DNA from: Alphaproteobacteria bacterium
Lineage (GTDB): Bacteria > Pseudomonadota > Alphaproteobacteria > Rhizobiales > Beijerinckiaceae
Direction of reading: 5' to 3'
Assembly (NCBI GenBank): GCA_021325385.1
Contig: JAJPHH010000140.1
Location: 1 to 45,406 of the forward strand
DNA length: 45,406 nt
Below, in pieces: positions 1 through 7,186 of the stretch. The translations under genes were made by a program, and so were the position numbers. Within the stretch, counting starts at the first letter, position 1, and every line of letters begins with the position of its first letter. The notes beneath the pieces are model-generated. The model had not been told where the DNA came from. It saw only the letters and a program-made list of their open reading frames with translations, and made no database searches.

Positions 1-154
1 GAGCGCAATCCGTCATTGTTTGGAACGCTGGCCCGAATGCGCCGGGAAAAGAGGCTGTCAAGGGTCTTCGACCGCGAAGCGGCGCTTCGCGCCCTTGACA
101 GCCTCTTTTCCCGGCGCGCCTGGTGTGCGTTCCAAACAATGACGGATTGCGCTC
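1..154. repeat. Large nested palindrome (REP/MITE-like)
   Basis: A 28-base arm at 1-28 is matched perfectly, as reverse complement, by 127-154. Inside it a second perfect pair of 26 bases lies at 39-64 and 92-117. The core carries a third 8-base pair at 73-80 and 84-91 with a 3-base loop. Only 29-38 and 118-126 fail to pair. The outer arm contains CCGTCATTG, the same core as the REP-like element at 3105-3151. The window begins at the first paired base, so the element may extend further left and no target-site duplication can be judged. It could be a miniature transposable element, a REP cluster or a strong bidirectional terminator; no coding potential is credible here. Confidence 0.9.
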
Positions 155-366
155 TCCACCTCGGCGCCCTTTCGCTGCGGGGGCCTCAGCGACCTCTGCC
201 GTCATGCCCCGACTTATGCAGGACGAGCCCGGCCCATGACGGCGGAGGGCGGGACGGCCCGTCGGGGGTCGCCCGTCGGGCGGGAATTTGAAAGCAAGAG
301 CCGGAGTGCGGCCCGCGCCTGGAGCGCCTATCTCCAGGACAACAATCGCCCAAAGGACCCGCTATA
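155..366. other. Intergenic region upstream of ada
   Basis: This stretch between the palindrome and ada holds no convincing gene. It is G+C rich. I see no clear promoter hexamers or Ada-box-like inverted repeat, though a promoter for ada is expected here. Confidence 0.4.
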
Positions 367-1464
367 ATGAGCCTCGTCATGGCATTTCCCGCCGCCAAGC
401 CGGCCAAGGCCCCTGCCTCGCCCGTCGAGCGCGACCCGCGCTGGGCCGCCGTGCTCGCCCGCGATCCGGCGGCGGAGGGCGCGTTCGTCTATTCGGTGGC
501 GACGACCGGGGTCTATTGCCGGCCGACTTGCCCGTCGCGGCGGCCGAAGCCTCAGAACGTCAAGTTTCACGCTTCGCCGGCCGAGGCCGAGAAGGCGGGG
601 TTCCGGCCCTGCCAGAGGTGCCGGCCGAACGAAGCGCCGGCGGGCGAACGCAACGCGGCGCTTGTCGCCGAAGCGTGCCGGCGGATCGAGAAGGCCGAGA
701 CGCCGCCCAGGCTCGAGACGCTCGCCGCCAAGGCGGGGATGAGCGCGTCGCATTTCCACCGGCTGTTCAAATCGGTCACCGGCCTGACGCCGAAAGCCTA
801 CGCCGCGGCCCAGCGCGCCAAACGCGTTCGCGAGGAGCTCAGCAATGGGCGAAGCGTGACCGAGGCGATCTATGGCGCAGGCTTCAACGCTTCGAGCCGC
901 TTCTATGAAAAGGCCAAGGACGCGCTCGGCATGACGCCCTCCGCGTATCGCGGCGGCGGCGCCGGCGCCGAGATCAAATTCGCGATCGGCCAATGCTCGC
1001 TCGGCGCGATCCTGGTCGCGCGCAGCGACAAGGGCGTCTGCGCCATCCTGCTCGGCGACGATCCGGAGGCGCTGGCGCGCGACCTGCAGGACCGCTTTCC
1101 GAAGGCCAACCTGATCGGCGGCGACAAGGATTTCGAAAAACTCGTCGCCAAGGTCGTCGGCTTCCTCGAGGCGCCGGCGCTCGGCCTCGATCTGCCGCTG
1201 GACTTGCGCGGCACCGCCTTCCAGCAGCGCGTCTGGGAGGCGCTGCAAAAAATCCCGGCCGGCGAGACGACGACCTATGCCGAGATCGCCAAACGCGTCG
1301 GCGCGCCGAAATCGGTGCGCGCCGTGGCCTCGGCCATCGCGGCGAACAAGATCGCCGTCGCCATTCCCTGCCACCGCGTCGTGCGCAAGGACGGCGACAT
1401 TTGCGGCTATCGCTGGGGCGTCGAGCGCAAGCGCGCGTTGCTCGACAAGGAGCAGGCGGCGTGA
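367..1464 (+). CDS. ada: Ada: methylated-DNA repair protein and transcriptional activator
   Basis: Bifunctional adaptive-response protein of 365 residues. The N-terminal Ada zinc domain (about residues 25-90) has its four cysteines at 51, 55, 82 and 85; Cys51 is the expected methylphosphotriester acceptor. An AraC-type helix-turn-helix region follows (about 100-185, containing MSASHFHRLFKSVTG). The C-terminal O6-methylguanine-DNA methyltransferase domain has the PCHRV active site with acceptor Cys335. Length and domain order match full-length E. coli-type Ada. An ATG four codons downstream of the chosen one is an alternative start. The stop overlaps the GTG of the next gene (gTGA), indicating translational coupling. 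Induction by self-methylation is known for the family and is inferred here. Confidence 0.95.
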   Translation: MSLVMAFPAAKPAKAPASPVERDPRWAAVLARDPAAEGAFVYSVATTGVYCRPTCPSRRPKPQNVKFHASPAEAEKAGFRPCQRCRPNEAPAGERNAALVAEACRRIEKAETPPRLETLAAKAGMSASHFHRLFKSVTGLTPKAYAAAQRAKRVREELSNGRSVTEAIYGAGFNASSRFYEKAKDALGMTPSAYRGGGAGAEIKFAIGQCSLGAILVARSDKGVCAILLGDDPEALARDLQDRFPKANLIGGDKDFEKLVAKVVGFLEAPALGLDLPLDLRGTAFQQRVWEALQKIPAGETTTYAEIAKRVGAPKSVRAVASAIAANKIAVAIPCHRVVRKDGDICGYRWGVERKRALLDKEQAA

Positions 1465-2210
1465 GCGCGCTGGCGAAATCAAGAGACGCATCGGCCGGCG
1501 CGGCGCCGGCGGAAGCGCGCGTCGCGCGCTATGACTGGCGCGCGCTGGCGGAAGAGCTCGACGCTTACGGCTGCGCGGTTCTCGACAAGCTGCTGACGCG
1601 CGAGGAATGCGAGGCGATCGCGGCGCTGTACCCGCACGAAGAGCATTTCCGCAGCCACGTCGTCATGGCGCGGCATGGCTTCGGCAAAGGCGAGTACCGC
1701 TATTTCAAATATCCGCTGCCGACGCTCGTCGCCGAGTTGCGCGCCGCGCTCTATCCGCGCCTCGGCCCGATCGCCAATGAATGGAGCGCGCGATTGGGCG
1801 ATAAGACGCGCTATCCGGAGGAGCATGCGGCGTTCCTGGACCTGTGCCGTCGCGCCGGCCAGAACCGGCCGACGCCGCTGCTGCTTCAGTACGTCGCCGG
1901 CGATTTCAACTGCCTGCATCAGGACCTTTACGGCGACTTGTCTTTTCCGCTTCAGGTCGCGATCCTCCTATCCGAGCCGGGGCGCGATTTTACCGGCGGA
2001 GAATTTACGTTGACCGAGCAGCGCCCGCGCATGCAGAGCCGAGTCGAAGTCGTCCCGCTCCGGCAAGGCGACGCCGTCGCCTTTGCGGTCCATAACCGGC
2101 CGGCGCGCGGGACGAAAGGATATTACCGGGTCAACATGCGCCACGGCGTCAGCCGATTGCGATCAGGCCAACGGCGCACGTTGGGGATTATTTTCCACGA
2201 CGCGCGGTGA
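1461..2210 (+). CDS. 2OG-Fe(II) oxygenase, Oxygenase-NA (DUF2086) type, Ada partner
   Basis: A 249-residue protein starting at a GTG that overlaps the ada stop codon. It has the double-stranded beta-helix signature of 2-oxoglutarate/Fe(II) dioxygenases: His153-x-Asp155 (sequence LHQDLYGD), distal His228 (NMRHGV) and a 2OG-binding Arg about ten residues later (R238/R239). The conserved GGEFTLTEQRPR segment lies between them. The sequence resembles the Pfam Oxygenase-NA family, whose members often sit beside or are fused to Ada and are thought to act oxidatively on alkylated DNA. An AlkB-like repair role therefore follows from context and family, not from direct evidence. Longer starts would lie wholly inside ada and are rejected. 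Confidence 0.88.
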   Translation: MSALAKSRDASAGAAPAEARVARYDWRALAEELDAYGCAVLDKLLTREECEAIAALYPHEEHFRSHVVMARHGFGKGEYRYFKYPLPTLVAELRAALYPRLGPIANEWSARLGDKTRYPEEHAAFLDLCRRAGQNRPTPLLLQYVAGDFNCLHQDLYGDLSFPLQVAILLSEPGRDFTGGEFTLTEQRPRMQSRVEVVPLRQGDAVAFAVHNRPARGTKGYYRVNMRHGVSRLRSGQRRTLGIIFHDAR

Positions 2211-2556
2211 TTTCTGGCGAGGCGCCAAGAGAATCGCGCTCGATTCGAAAAGAACTCGCGTCATCAAAGCCTTAACGCCCCACTTCGCCTCCCGACGCGA
2301 ACAAAAGATTGACGTACCTTCGATTCGTCGAGACAATCTCGCGAGCCGAATGTGAAGGAAGATTGGGAGGCGCCGCGTTCAGAAATTTTTTCCAAATTTT
2401 TTGCACGCCAACCCTTTGATATTCCCCAAAACACGGAAACATGGATTTGGATTTTCTTGCATTCGCGATATAACGTTTTGTTCATGTAAATAGATCATCT
2501 ATGCGGGCGCGCCGCCCGCCTCACCGATCCTGACAAGTTCAGCTATCATCTCGACT
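2211..2556. other. Intergenic region, no gene; A+T-rich second half
   Basis: No coding region is supported. From about 2372 to 2490 the sequence becomes A+T rich, with two runs of five to six T around 2381-2401, and could hold promoters. The best candidate is described separately at 2447-2474. No rho-independent terminator with a clear stem was found after the oxygenase gene. Confidence 0.4.
2447..2474 (+). promoter_or_regulatory. Candidate sigma70 promoter for the flavin reductase
   Basis: A TATAAC -10 hexamer at 2469-2474 (one mismatch to consensus) lies 16 bases after TTGGAT at 2447-2452, which keeps only the TTG of a -35 box. It would give a leader of roughly 75 bases before the ATG at 2557. 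This is a pattern match only. Confidence 0.3.
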
Positions 2557-3099
2557 ATGCGTCATGCCCCCAAATCCTCGCCTGCCGGCGACAAGCCCAA
2601 AATCGACCCGCATCTGTTCCGACGGACAATGGGCGCCTTCGCGACCGGCGTCACCCTCGTCACCGTCGATTCCGACGGCGCGACCCACGCCATGACCGCC
2701 AACGCCTTCATGTCCGGCTCATTCGAACCGCCGTTCTGCGTGATCTCCATCGCCAAGCGCGCCCATACCCATGACATGATCCGGCGCGCCGGCCGCTTCG
2801 GCGTCAACATTCTCGGCGCCGACCAGCAGGACCTCGCCCTCTATTTCGCCGGCAAGAAATCGCGCCGGGTCGAACCGCGCTTCCATCGCGTCGGCGAGAC
2901 GCCGCTGCTGGAAAATTGCGCGGCGCGGATCGGCGCGAGCGTCGCCAACGAGGTCGATTGCGGCGACCACACGCTGTTCATCGGCGCCATCGATCACATG
3001 GATTCGAGCGACCGCCCGCCGCTGATCTATCACCGCAGCGCCTTCGCCGCGCTCGCGCCGAAAGCGCGCGAACCTGTGCCCGTGCCGGAATTCTGGTAG
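2557..3099 (+). CDS. Flavin reductase-like FMN-binding protein
   Basis: A 180-residue protein of the flavin reductase (HpaC/NtaB, PF01613) family. The sequence shows the family hallmarks: FRRTMGAFATGVTLVT near residues 21-36, the flavin-contacting TANAFMSGSFEPP, and GRFGVNIL. The C-terminal LIYHRSAFAAL is also typical. Such proteins reduce FMN or FAD with NAD(P)H and feed a two-component monooxygenase. No oxygenase partner is encoded within the window. The next gene is a hydroxyquinol-type ring-cleavage dioxygenase, so the pair may serve aromatic catabolism. No good Shine-Dalgarno motif precedes the ATG, and a REP-like element separates the two genes, so co-transcription is uncertain. Confidence 0.88.
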   Translation: MRHAPKSSPAGDKPKIDPHLFRRTMGAFATGVTLVTVDSDGATHAMTANAFMSGSFEPPFCVISIAKRAHTHDMIRRAGRFGVNILGADQQDLALYFAGKKSRRVEPRFHRVGETPLLENCAARIGASVANEVDCGDHTLFIGAIDHMDSSDRPPLIYHRSAFAALAPKAREPVPVPEFW

Positions 3100-3104
3100 T
3101 GAAA

Positions 3105-3151
3105 CCGTCATTGCGAAGAGCCCTAACGACGCTTCGCGCGCGCGATGACGG
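3105..3151. repeat. REP-like palindromic element
   Basis: CCGTCATTGCG at 3105-3115 pairs with CGCGATGACGG at 3141-3151 (11 pairs, one of them G-T), and an inner pair GCGAAG (3113-3118) / CTTCGC (3132-3137) gives an alternative stem. It resembles the short extragenic palindromes with a GTCATTGCGA core that are frequent in rhizobial genomes. It lies between the flavin reductase stop and the dioxygenase start and may act as a transcript end or mRNA-stability element. Confidence 0.6.
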
Positions 3152-3170
3152 AGCATAGGAAACGCCGTCC

Positions 3171-4064
3171 ATGCGCAATTTCGACGAACATACAATCACC
3201 GCCGCGGTTCTCGAGCGGTTGCAAGGCGCCGCGAATCCCCGCGTGCGGCAAATATCCGAAGCGCTGGTTCGCCACCTGCACGGCTTCATCCGCGAGATCG
3301 AGCCGAGCTTCGAAGAATGGCGCGCCGCGATCGAATTTCTCACCGAAATCGGCAAAAAATGCAGCGAGACGCGCCAGGAGTTCATTCTCCTCTCCGATAC
3401 GCTCGGCGCTTCGATGCTGGTCGACGCGATCAATCATCGCCTGCCGCAAGGCGCGACAGAGACGACCGTGCTCGGCCCGTTCTTCGTCGAGAACGCGCCG
3501 GATGCGGCGCTGGGCGCCGACATTTCGCCGGGCATGGCGGGCGAGCCGCTCTTCGTCGAGGGCTCGGTCAGCGCCCTCGGCGGCGCGCCCCTGCCGGGCG
3601 CGCTCATCGACGTCTGGCACAGCGACAAGGACGGCTATTACGACGTCCAGCGCTATGAACAAGGCGGCGCAACGGCGTTGCGCGCTCGTCTTCGCGCCGA
3701 CGTCGCCGGCCGTTTCTGGTTCTGGACGATCGTCCCGAGTTTCTATCCGATCCCCGACGACGGGCCGGTCGGCGATATGCTGCGCGCGCAGGGACGTCAT
3801 CCCTATCGCCCGGCTCACGTCCATTTCATGATTTCAGCGCCCGGCTACGAGAGGCTGGTCACGCATGTATTCATCGACGGCGACAAATATCTCGATTCGG
3901 ATGCCGTGTTCGGCGTGAAGGACTCGCTGATTCGCCAACTAGAGCGTCGAACCGCCGGTACGGATGTCGACGGGAAAGTCGTCGACCACGACTACGCCGT
4001 ACTGAGGTACGATTTCATCCTATCTCCCATCTCTCGAAGGGAGAGGGAAGCTCGCCTCAGTTGA
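3171..4064 (+). CDS. Intradiol ring-cleavage dioxygenase, hydroxyquinol 1,2-dioxygenase type
   Basis: A 297-residue intradiol dioxygenase that would cleave a catechol or hydroxyquinol between the two hydroxyl-bearing carbons. It has the helical N-terminal dimerisation domain (about 1-120) followed by the beta-sandwich catalytic domain. The expected non-haem Fe(III) ligands are Tyr157 (GYYDVQ), Tyr192 (SFYPIPDDGP), His216 and His218 (RPAHVHF). The N-terminal sequence and overall length fit hydroxyquinol and chlorocatechol dioxygenases better than protocatechuate enzymes; exact substrate is inferred. No maleylacetate reductase is present in the window. Its 3' end overlaps the convergent oxidoreductase gene by 8 bases, and a small hairpin lies in its last codons (4023-4044). 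Confidence 0.88.
   Translation: MRNFDEHTITAAVLERLQGAANPRVRQISEALVRHLHGFIREIEPSFEEWRAAIEFLTEIGKKCSETRQEFILLSDTLGASMLVDAINHRLPQGATETTVLGPFFVENAPDAALGADISPGMAGEPLFVEGSVSALGGAPLPGALIDVWHSDKDGYYDVQRYEQGGATALRARLRADVAGRFWFWTIVPSFYPIPDDGPVGDMLRAQGRHPYRPAHVHFMISAPGYERLVTHVFIDGDKYLDSDAVFGVKDSLIRQLERRTAGTDVDGKVVDHDYAVLRYDFILSPISRREREARLS
4023..4044. terminator. Possible bidirectional terminator hairpin inside gene end
   Basis: TCTCCC at 4023-4028 pairs with GGGAGA at 4039-4044 around a 10-base loop; CTCTC (4031-4035) and GAGAG (4041-4045) offer an alternative stem. It sits inside the last codons of the dioxygenase, where two convergent genes overlap. There is no T run, so termination is only possible. 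Confidence 0.25.
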
Positions 4065-5124
4065 TCGGCGGCTCTTCGATCCCGGCGCCGGCGATCGAGC
4101 GCGATTGGTAGCACGCCTCGACGATGGCCATCGTACGCCAGGCGCTCTCGACCGACGTCTCCAAGATCGCGTCCTCGCCGGCGACATAGCGCTGCAGGTT
4201 GGCCATCACGCCGATGAACGCGTCAGGAAACCAGCGGCCCGCCAGCGGAACCTGCTCCGGCTCTTCGCCCTTCTTCGCGATCCACAATTCGTCCGGCTCG
4301 CCTTCCGGATAGTTCAGCAACAGCCCGAGCTTGACCATCGCCGCGCCGGAATCGCCTTCGAACCGGAAAGTCGCGTCCTGAAACCTGCGGCCGAAATCAT
4401 GATGGTGATTGATGCTGAGCGCGACGCGCAGATCATCGTCATAGTCCAGGATCGCCGTCGTCCTCGTATCGGCAAGGTCGCTGGACGGATGCCGATAGGT
4501 ACGCGCGAAAGCGCCTTTCGGCAGGCCGACCAGGCTCTGGATGAGATCGAGATAATGGATCGAGTGCGACACGATCTCGACGCGCGGATTGACCCTGAGA
4601 TGCGGAAACAAGCCCCATGGCGTGACCAGATTGAGATGAACTTCGATGTCGATCAATCGTCCGAGCAGCCCCTTGGCGAGAGCGTCGCGCGTCGCCAGCA
4701 TCATCGGCGAGAAGCGGAGCTGGAAGTTCACCGCCGCCTTGAAGCGCCGCTCTCGGCAGAGCCGCAGCGTCGCCGTCGCTTCGTCGAGATCCATGCCCAT
4801 CGGCTTCTGAATCAGCACGGCCGCGCCTTCCGGCAGCGCGGCCAGAATGTCGCGATGCGCGACGGGGGGCGCGGCGATGTCGAAGACGATTCCGTCCTGG
4901 CGCGCCGCGTCGCCGAGACTGTCGAACACTTTCGGAACGCCCCATTGCGCGGCGAGCGCCTCGGCCTTTCCGCGATCGATATCGAAGAGCCCGGCGACCG
5001 GAAAGCCGGCCCGCCGGTACGCGGGCAGATGTGCGTCCTTGACGATCCCGCCCGTCCCGATGACGACGATCGGCTTCGGCGCCGACGGCTTGGGCCATTC
5101 CTGGCGGAGAGGCGGAATAGTCAT
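4057..5124 (-). CDS. Gfo/Idh/MocA family oxidoreductase
   Basis: A 355-residue NAD(P)-dependent dehydrogenase of the Gfo/Idh/MocA family, whose members typically oxidise sugars, inositols and related polyols. The N-terminal Rossmann fold starts with VVIGTGGIVKDAHLPAY (about residues 20-36). Asp48 or Asp50 at the end of the second strand suggests NAD binding. The usual EKP motif near the catalytic lysine appears as QKP with Lys107. A His in VSHSIHYLDLIQ fits the second conserved active-site region. The start ATG overlaps the stop of the upstream solute-binding-like gene by four bases (ATGA), so it is the last gene of the operon that begins at 12561. The substrate is not predictable. Confidence 0.87.
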   Translation of the reverse strand: MTIPPLRQEWPKPSAPKPIVVIGTGGIVKDAHLPAYRRAGFPVAGLFDIDRGKAEALAAQWGVPKVFDSLGDAARQDGIVFDIAAPPVAHRDILAALPEGAAVLIQKPMGMDLDEATATLRLCRERRFKAAVNFQLRFSPMMLATRDALAKGLLGRLIDIEVHLNLVTPWGLFPHLRVNPRVEIVSHSIHYLDLIQSLVGLPKGAFARTYRHPSSDLADTRTTAILDYDDDLRVALSINHHHDFGRRFQDATFRFEGDSGAAMVKLGLLLNYPEGEPDELWIAKKGEEPEQVPLAGRWFPDAFIGVMANLQRYVAGEDAILETSVESAWRTMAIVEACYQSRSIAGAGIEEPPIN

Positions 5125-6308
5125 GCCAGCAAACCCTTGATCTGCGCTTCGGCTTCGACGAGGAGATCGCGGCTCGGCGTCGCCGAGGTTAGCGCTTGGC
5201 TCAGCATCTCGTCGATCGCATGCGCGAAGTCGGCGAGGCGAGGATGGCGCGGCAATTCGCGGGCGAATCCATGCAGCATGTCGAGCTTGCCATAGTACGG
5301 TATTTGCGCGTTGACGTCCGGGTCGCTCCAGGTCGAGCGGCGAACGCCGATCGCGCCCTCTTTCGTCGTCAGGAGGTCCATCGGCGGACTCGCCGCATGG
5401 CGCATGAAGGCCCAGGCGAGTTCGGGACGGCGCGAACCGGAGGCGAGGGTCAGCATCCAGAAGACGTTGAGCGACACGCTGCGGCCGCCGGACGAAGGCA
5501 GCGGCGCGACGTCGACCTTGCCCTTGACCGGTCCGTCCACGCTGTCGCCGAGCGCGGCGAAGCCGAACCAGTTGGTCATCAGCGCGATCTTGCCCTCGCA
5601 GAACATCAGGCCGGATTTGACGCTGTCGAGCTCGCGCGGATTCGGCGCCATGGCGTCGGCGTCCGCCGCCAGTCCGCGGATGAAATCCAAGGCGGCGATC
5701 GCCTCGTTGCTCACGAGGTCCGGACGTCCGTCCTCGCTGAACGGCTCGCCGCCGCGCGTCCAGACATGAACGCAGAAATCATAGAAACTGTTATGGCCGT
5801 CCGGATAGAGAGCGAGCACGGTTCCGTACCGCCCCGCTTCGGGAGCGTGAAGCTTGCGCGCGACGGCGACGAATTCCTCCCAAGTCCTGGGCGGCGCGAG
5901 CCCGGCCGCGTCGAACAGATCCTTGCGGTAGATCAGGCATTGCGGCCCGTCATGGTACGGCATGCCCCAGAATCCGCCGTCGAATTGTTGCAGCTTGAGC
6001 AGCGAGGGGCTCCAGGCGTCGGGAAAATCGGGAATCGGGGCGCGCTCGAGATACGGGGTCAGATCAGCGAGCGCGCCGACCTGATGCGCCTCGGCGACCC
6101 AGTCGGTCGAGAGGAAGGCGATATCGAACTCGCCCTTCCTCAGAGCCTGACGCTCGAACAGGCGTTCATGCAGCGGGTTGAGATCAAAGGCTTCGATCTC
6201 GACCCGCGCGTCGACGCCGGAGGCGCGGACAAAATCCCCGAACTGCCTGACGATCGCCGTCTCGAACGGCGGAAACTTGCGAACGGCGATGCGGATCGTC
6301 TCGGTCAT
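5121..6308 (-). CDS. Family 1 solute-binding-like protein without signal peptide
   Basis: A 395-residue protein resembling type 1 extracellular solute-binding proteins of sugar ABC importers (COG1653): an N-terminal alpha/beta lobe, then the typical WGMPYHDGPQCLIYRKDLFDAAG block and WEEFVAVARKL. Such proteins normally start with a Sec or Tat signal or a lipobox; this one begins directly with MTETIRIAVRKFPPFE, the first strand of the mature fold. Both ends are fixed by ATGA overlaps with IclR upstream and the oxidoreductase downstream, so a missed signal peptide is unlikely. Its family 1 fold does not match the Rbs-type importer of the same operon. It is probably cytoplasmic, with an unknown ligand-binding role. 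A second such protein lies at 29743-30873. Confidence 0.8.
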   Translation of the reverse strand: MTETIRIAVRKFPPFETAIVRQFGDFVRASGVDARVEIEAFDLNPLHERLFERQALRKGEFDIAFLSTDWVAEAHQVGALADLTPYLERAPIPDFPDAWSPSLLKLQQFDGGFWGMPYHDGPQCLIYRKDLFDAAGLAPPRTWEEFVAVARKLHAPEAGRYGTVLALYPDGHNSFYDFCVHVWTRGGEPFSEDGRPDLVSNEAIAALDFIRGLAADADAMAPNPRELDSVKSGLMFCEGKIALMTNWFGFAALGDSVDGPVKGKVDVAPLPSSGGRSVSLNVFWMLTLASGSRRPELAWAFMRHAASPPMDLLTTKEGAIGVRRSTWSDPDVNAQIPYYGKLDMLHGFARELPRHPRLADFAHAIDEMLSQALTSATPSRDLLVEAEAQIKGLLA

Positions 6309-7108
6309 GGCGCGCCTCGATCGGTTGTGAGTCCCGCCTGTTCGGCGATCGCCGCCGCCGCTTGGCGCAGGGAAGGCAACATCGCCTCCATGTCGGGCCC
6401 GTCGGCGTATTTCAGGGTGGCGATGACCAGAGCCGCTCGCACCGCGGACGACGTCCCGCCGATCAGCACGCCAAGATCGAGCCCGCCGACGAAACGCTCG
6501 CCTTCGACAATCTCGTAACCGCGCGACTGAACCGCGTGGACGCGATTAAGGAAGGCTGTGCGCTCCTCCTCGGGCCGCGAGGAGAAGTTCGTCGCGCGTT
6601 CAAGGAACGCGTCGCGATCGCCCTTCTCCATCGCCCCGAGCAGGATGCGCCCCGAGGCGGTGGAGAGCGGCGAATGCAACGAGCCGACTTCAATCGAAAG
6701 CCGCACCGGCTTCGGACTCTCTTCTTGCGCAAGGACGAGGATCTTGTCGCGATGCAGGACGCTGAGATGGCAAGTCTCGCGGACCTCGTCGGCGAGGCGG
6801 CGCATGATCGGCTGCGCGGCGCGCAGCAGCTCCTCATAGGGCGAATGGGTGCGGCTGAGCTCGAACAGTTTCAGCGTCAAAGCGTAACCGCCCGTCACCG
6901 CGTCGCGCCGCAGATAGCCGCGCGTCTCCAGCGCCGTCAGCATGCGGAACAATTCGCCAGGTTGCCGGCCGAGCGCGCGGCCAAGCTGCGCCTGGGTCAT
7001 CGGCACGGCTTGATCAGAAAGGTACTCGATGATGTCGAGCGCCTTTTCGAGCGCCGGAACAGCGTATTTGCTCCGCCTTTCCTCGATGCTCAGAACCCTG
7101 TCCGTCAT
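6305..7108 (-). CDS. IclR-family transcriptional regulator
   Basis: A 267-residue regulator with an N-terminal winged helix-turn-helix (about residues 17-75, containing ALEKALDIIEYLSD and MTQAQLGRALGR) and a C-terminal IclR effector-binding domain (about 90-255). A good ribosome site (GAGGGAG in coding sense) precedes the ATG. It lies inside the operon, 78 bases after the permease stop, and its own stop overlaps the next start. Family members bind small organic acids or sugar-derived ligands; control of its own operon from the promoter at 12587-12616 is inferred from position. Confidence 0.9.
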   Translation of the reverse strand: MTDRVLSIEERRSKYAVPALEKALDIIEYLSDQAVPMTQAQLGRALGRQPGELFRMLTALETRGYLRRDAVTGGYALTLKLFELSRTHSPYEELLRAAQPIMRRLADEVRETCHLSVLHRDKILVLAQEESPKPVRLSIEVGSLHSPLSTASGRILLGAMEKGDRDAFLERATNFSSRPEEERTAFLNRVHAVQSRGYEIVEGERFVGGLDLGVLIGGTSSAVRAALVIATLKYADGPDMEAMLPSLRQAAAAIAEQAGLTTDRGAP

Positions 7109-7186
7109 CTCCCTCGATCCTTGCGCAAGCCTGATCCGGCTCGCGCCAGAGCATACCTCATTTCCGCCTCGAACGCTGGCGGCTGT

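Noticed and set aside
16-291. 91-codon frame running through the window-edge palindrome
   Set aside because: It follows the palindromic arms and has no ribosome site or family match.
328-1491. 387-codon minus-strand frame opposite ada
   Set aside because: It has no family resemblance, and ada on the other strand is certain.
4105-6518. Long plus-strand frames opposite the oxidoreductase and solute-binding-like genes
   Set aside because: They are antisense shadows with biased composition and no domain; the minus-strand genes are linked by ATGA overlaps.
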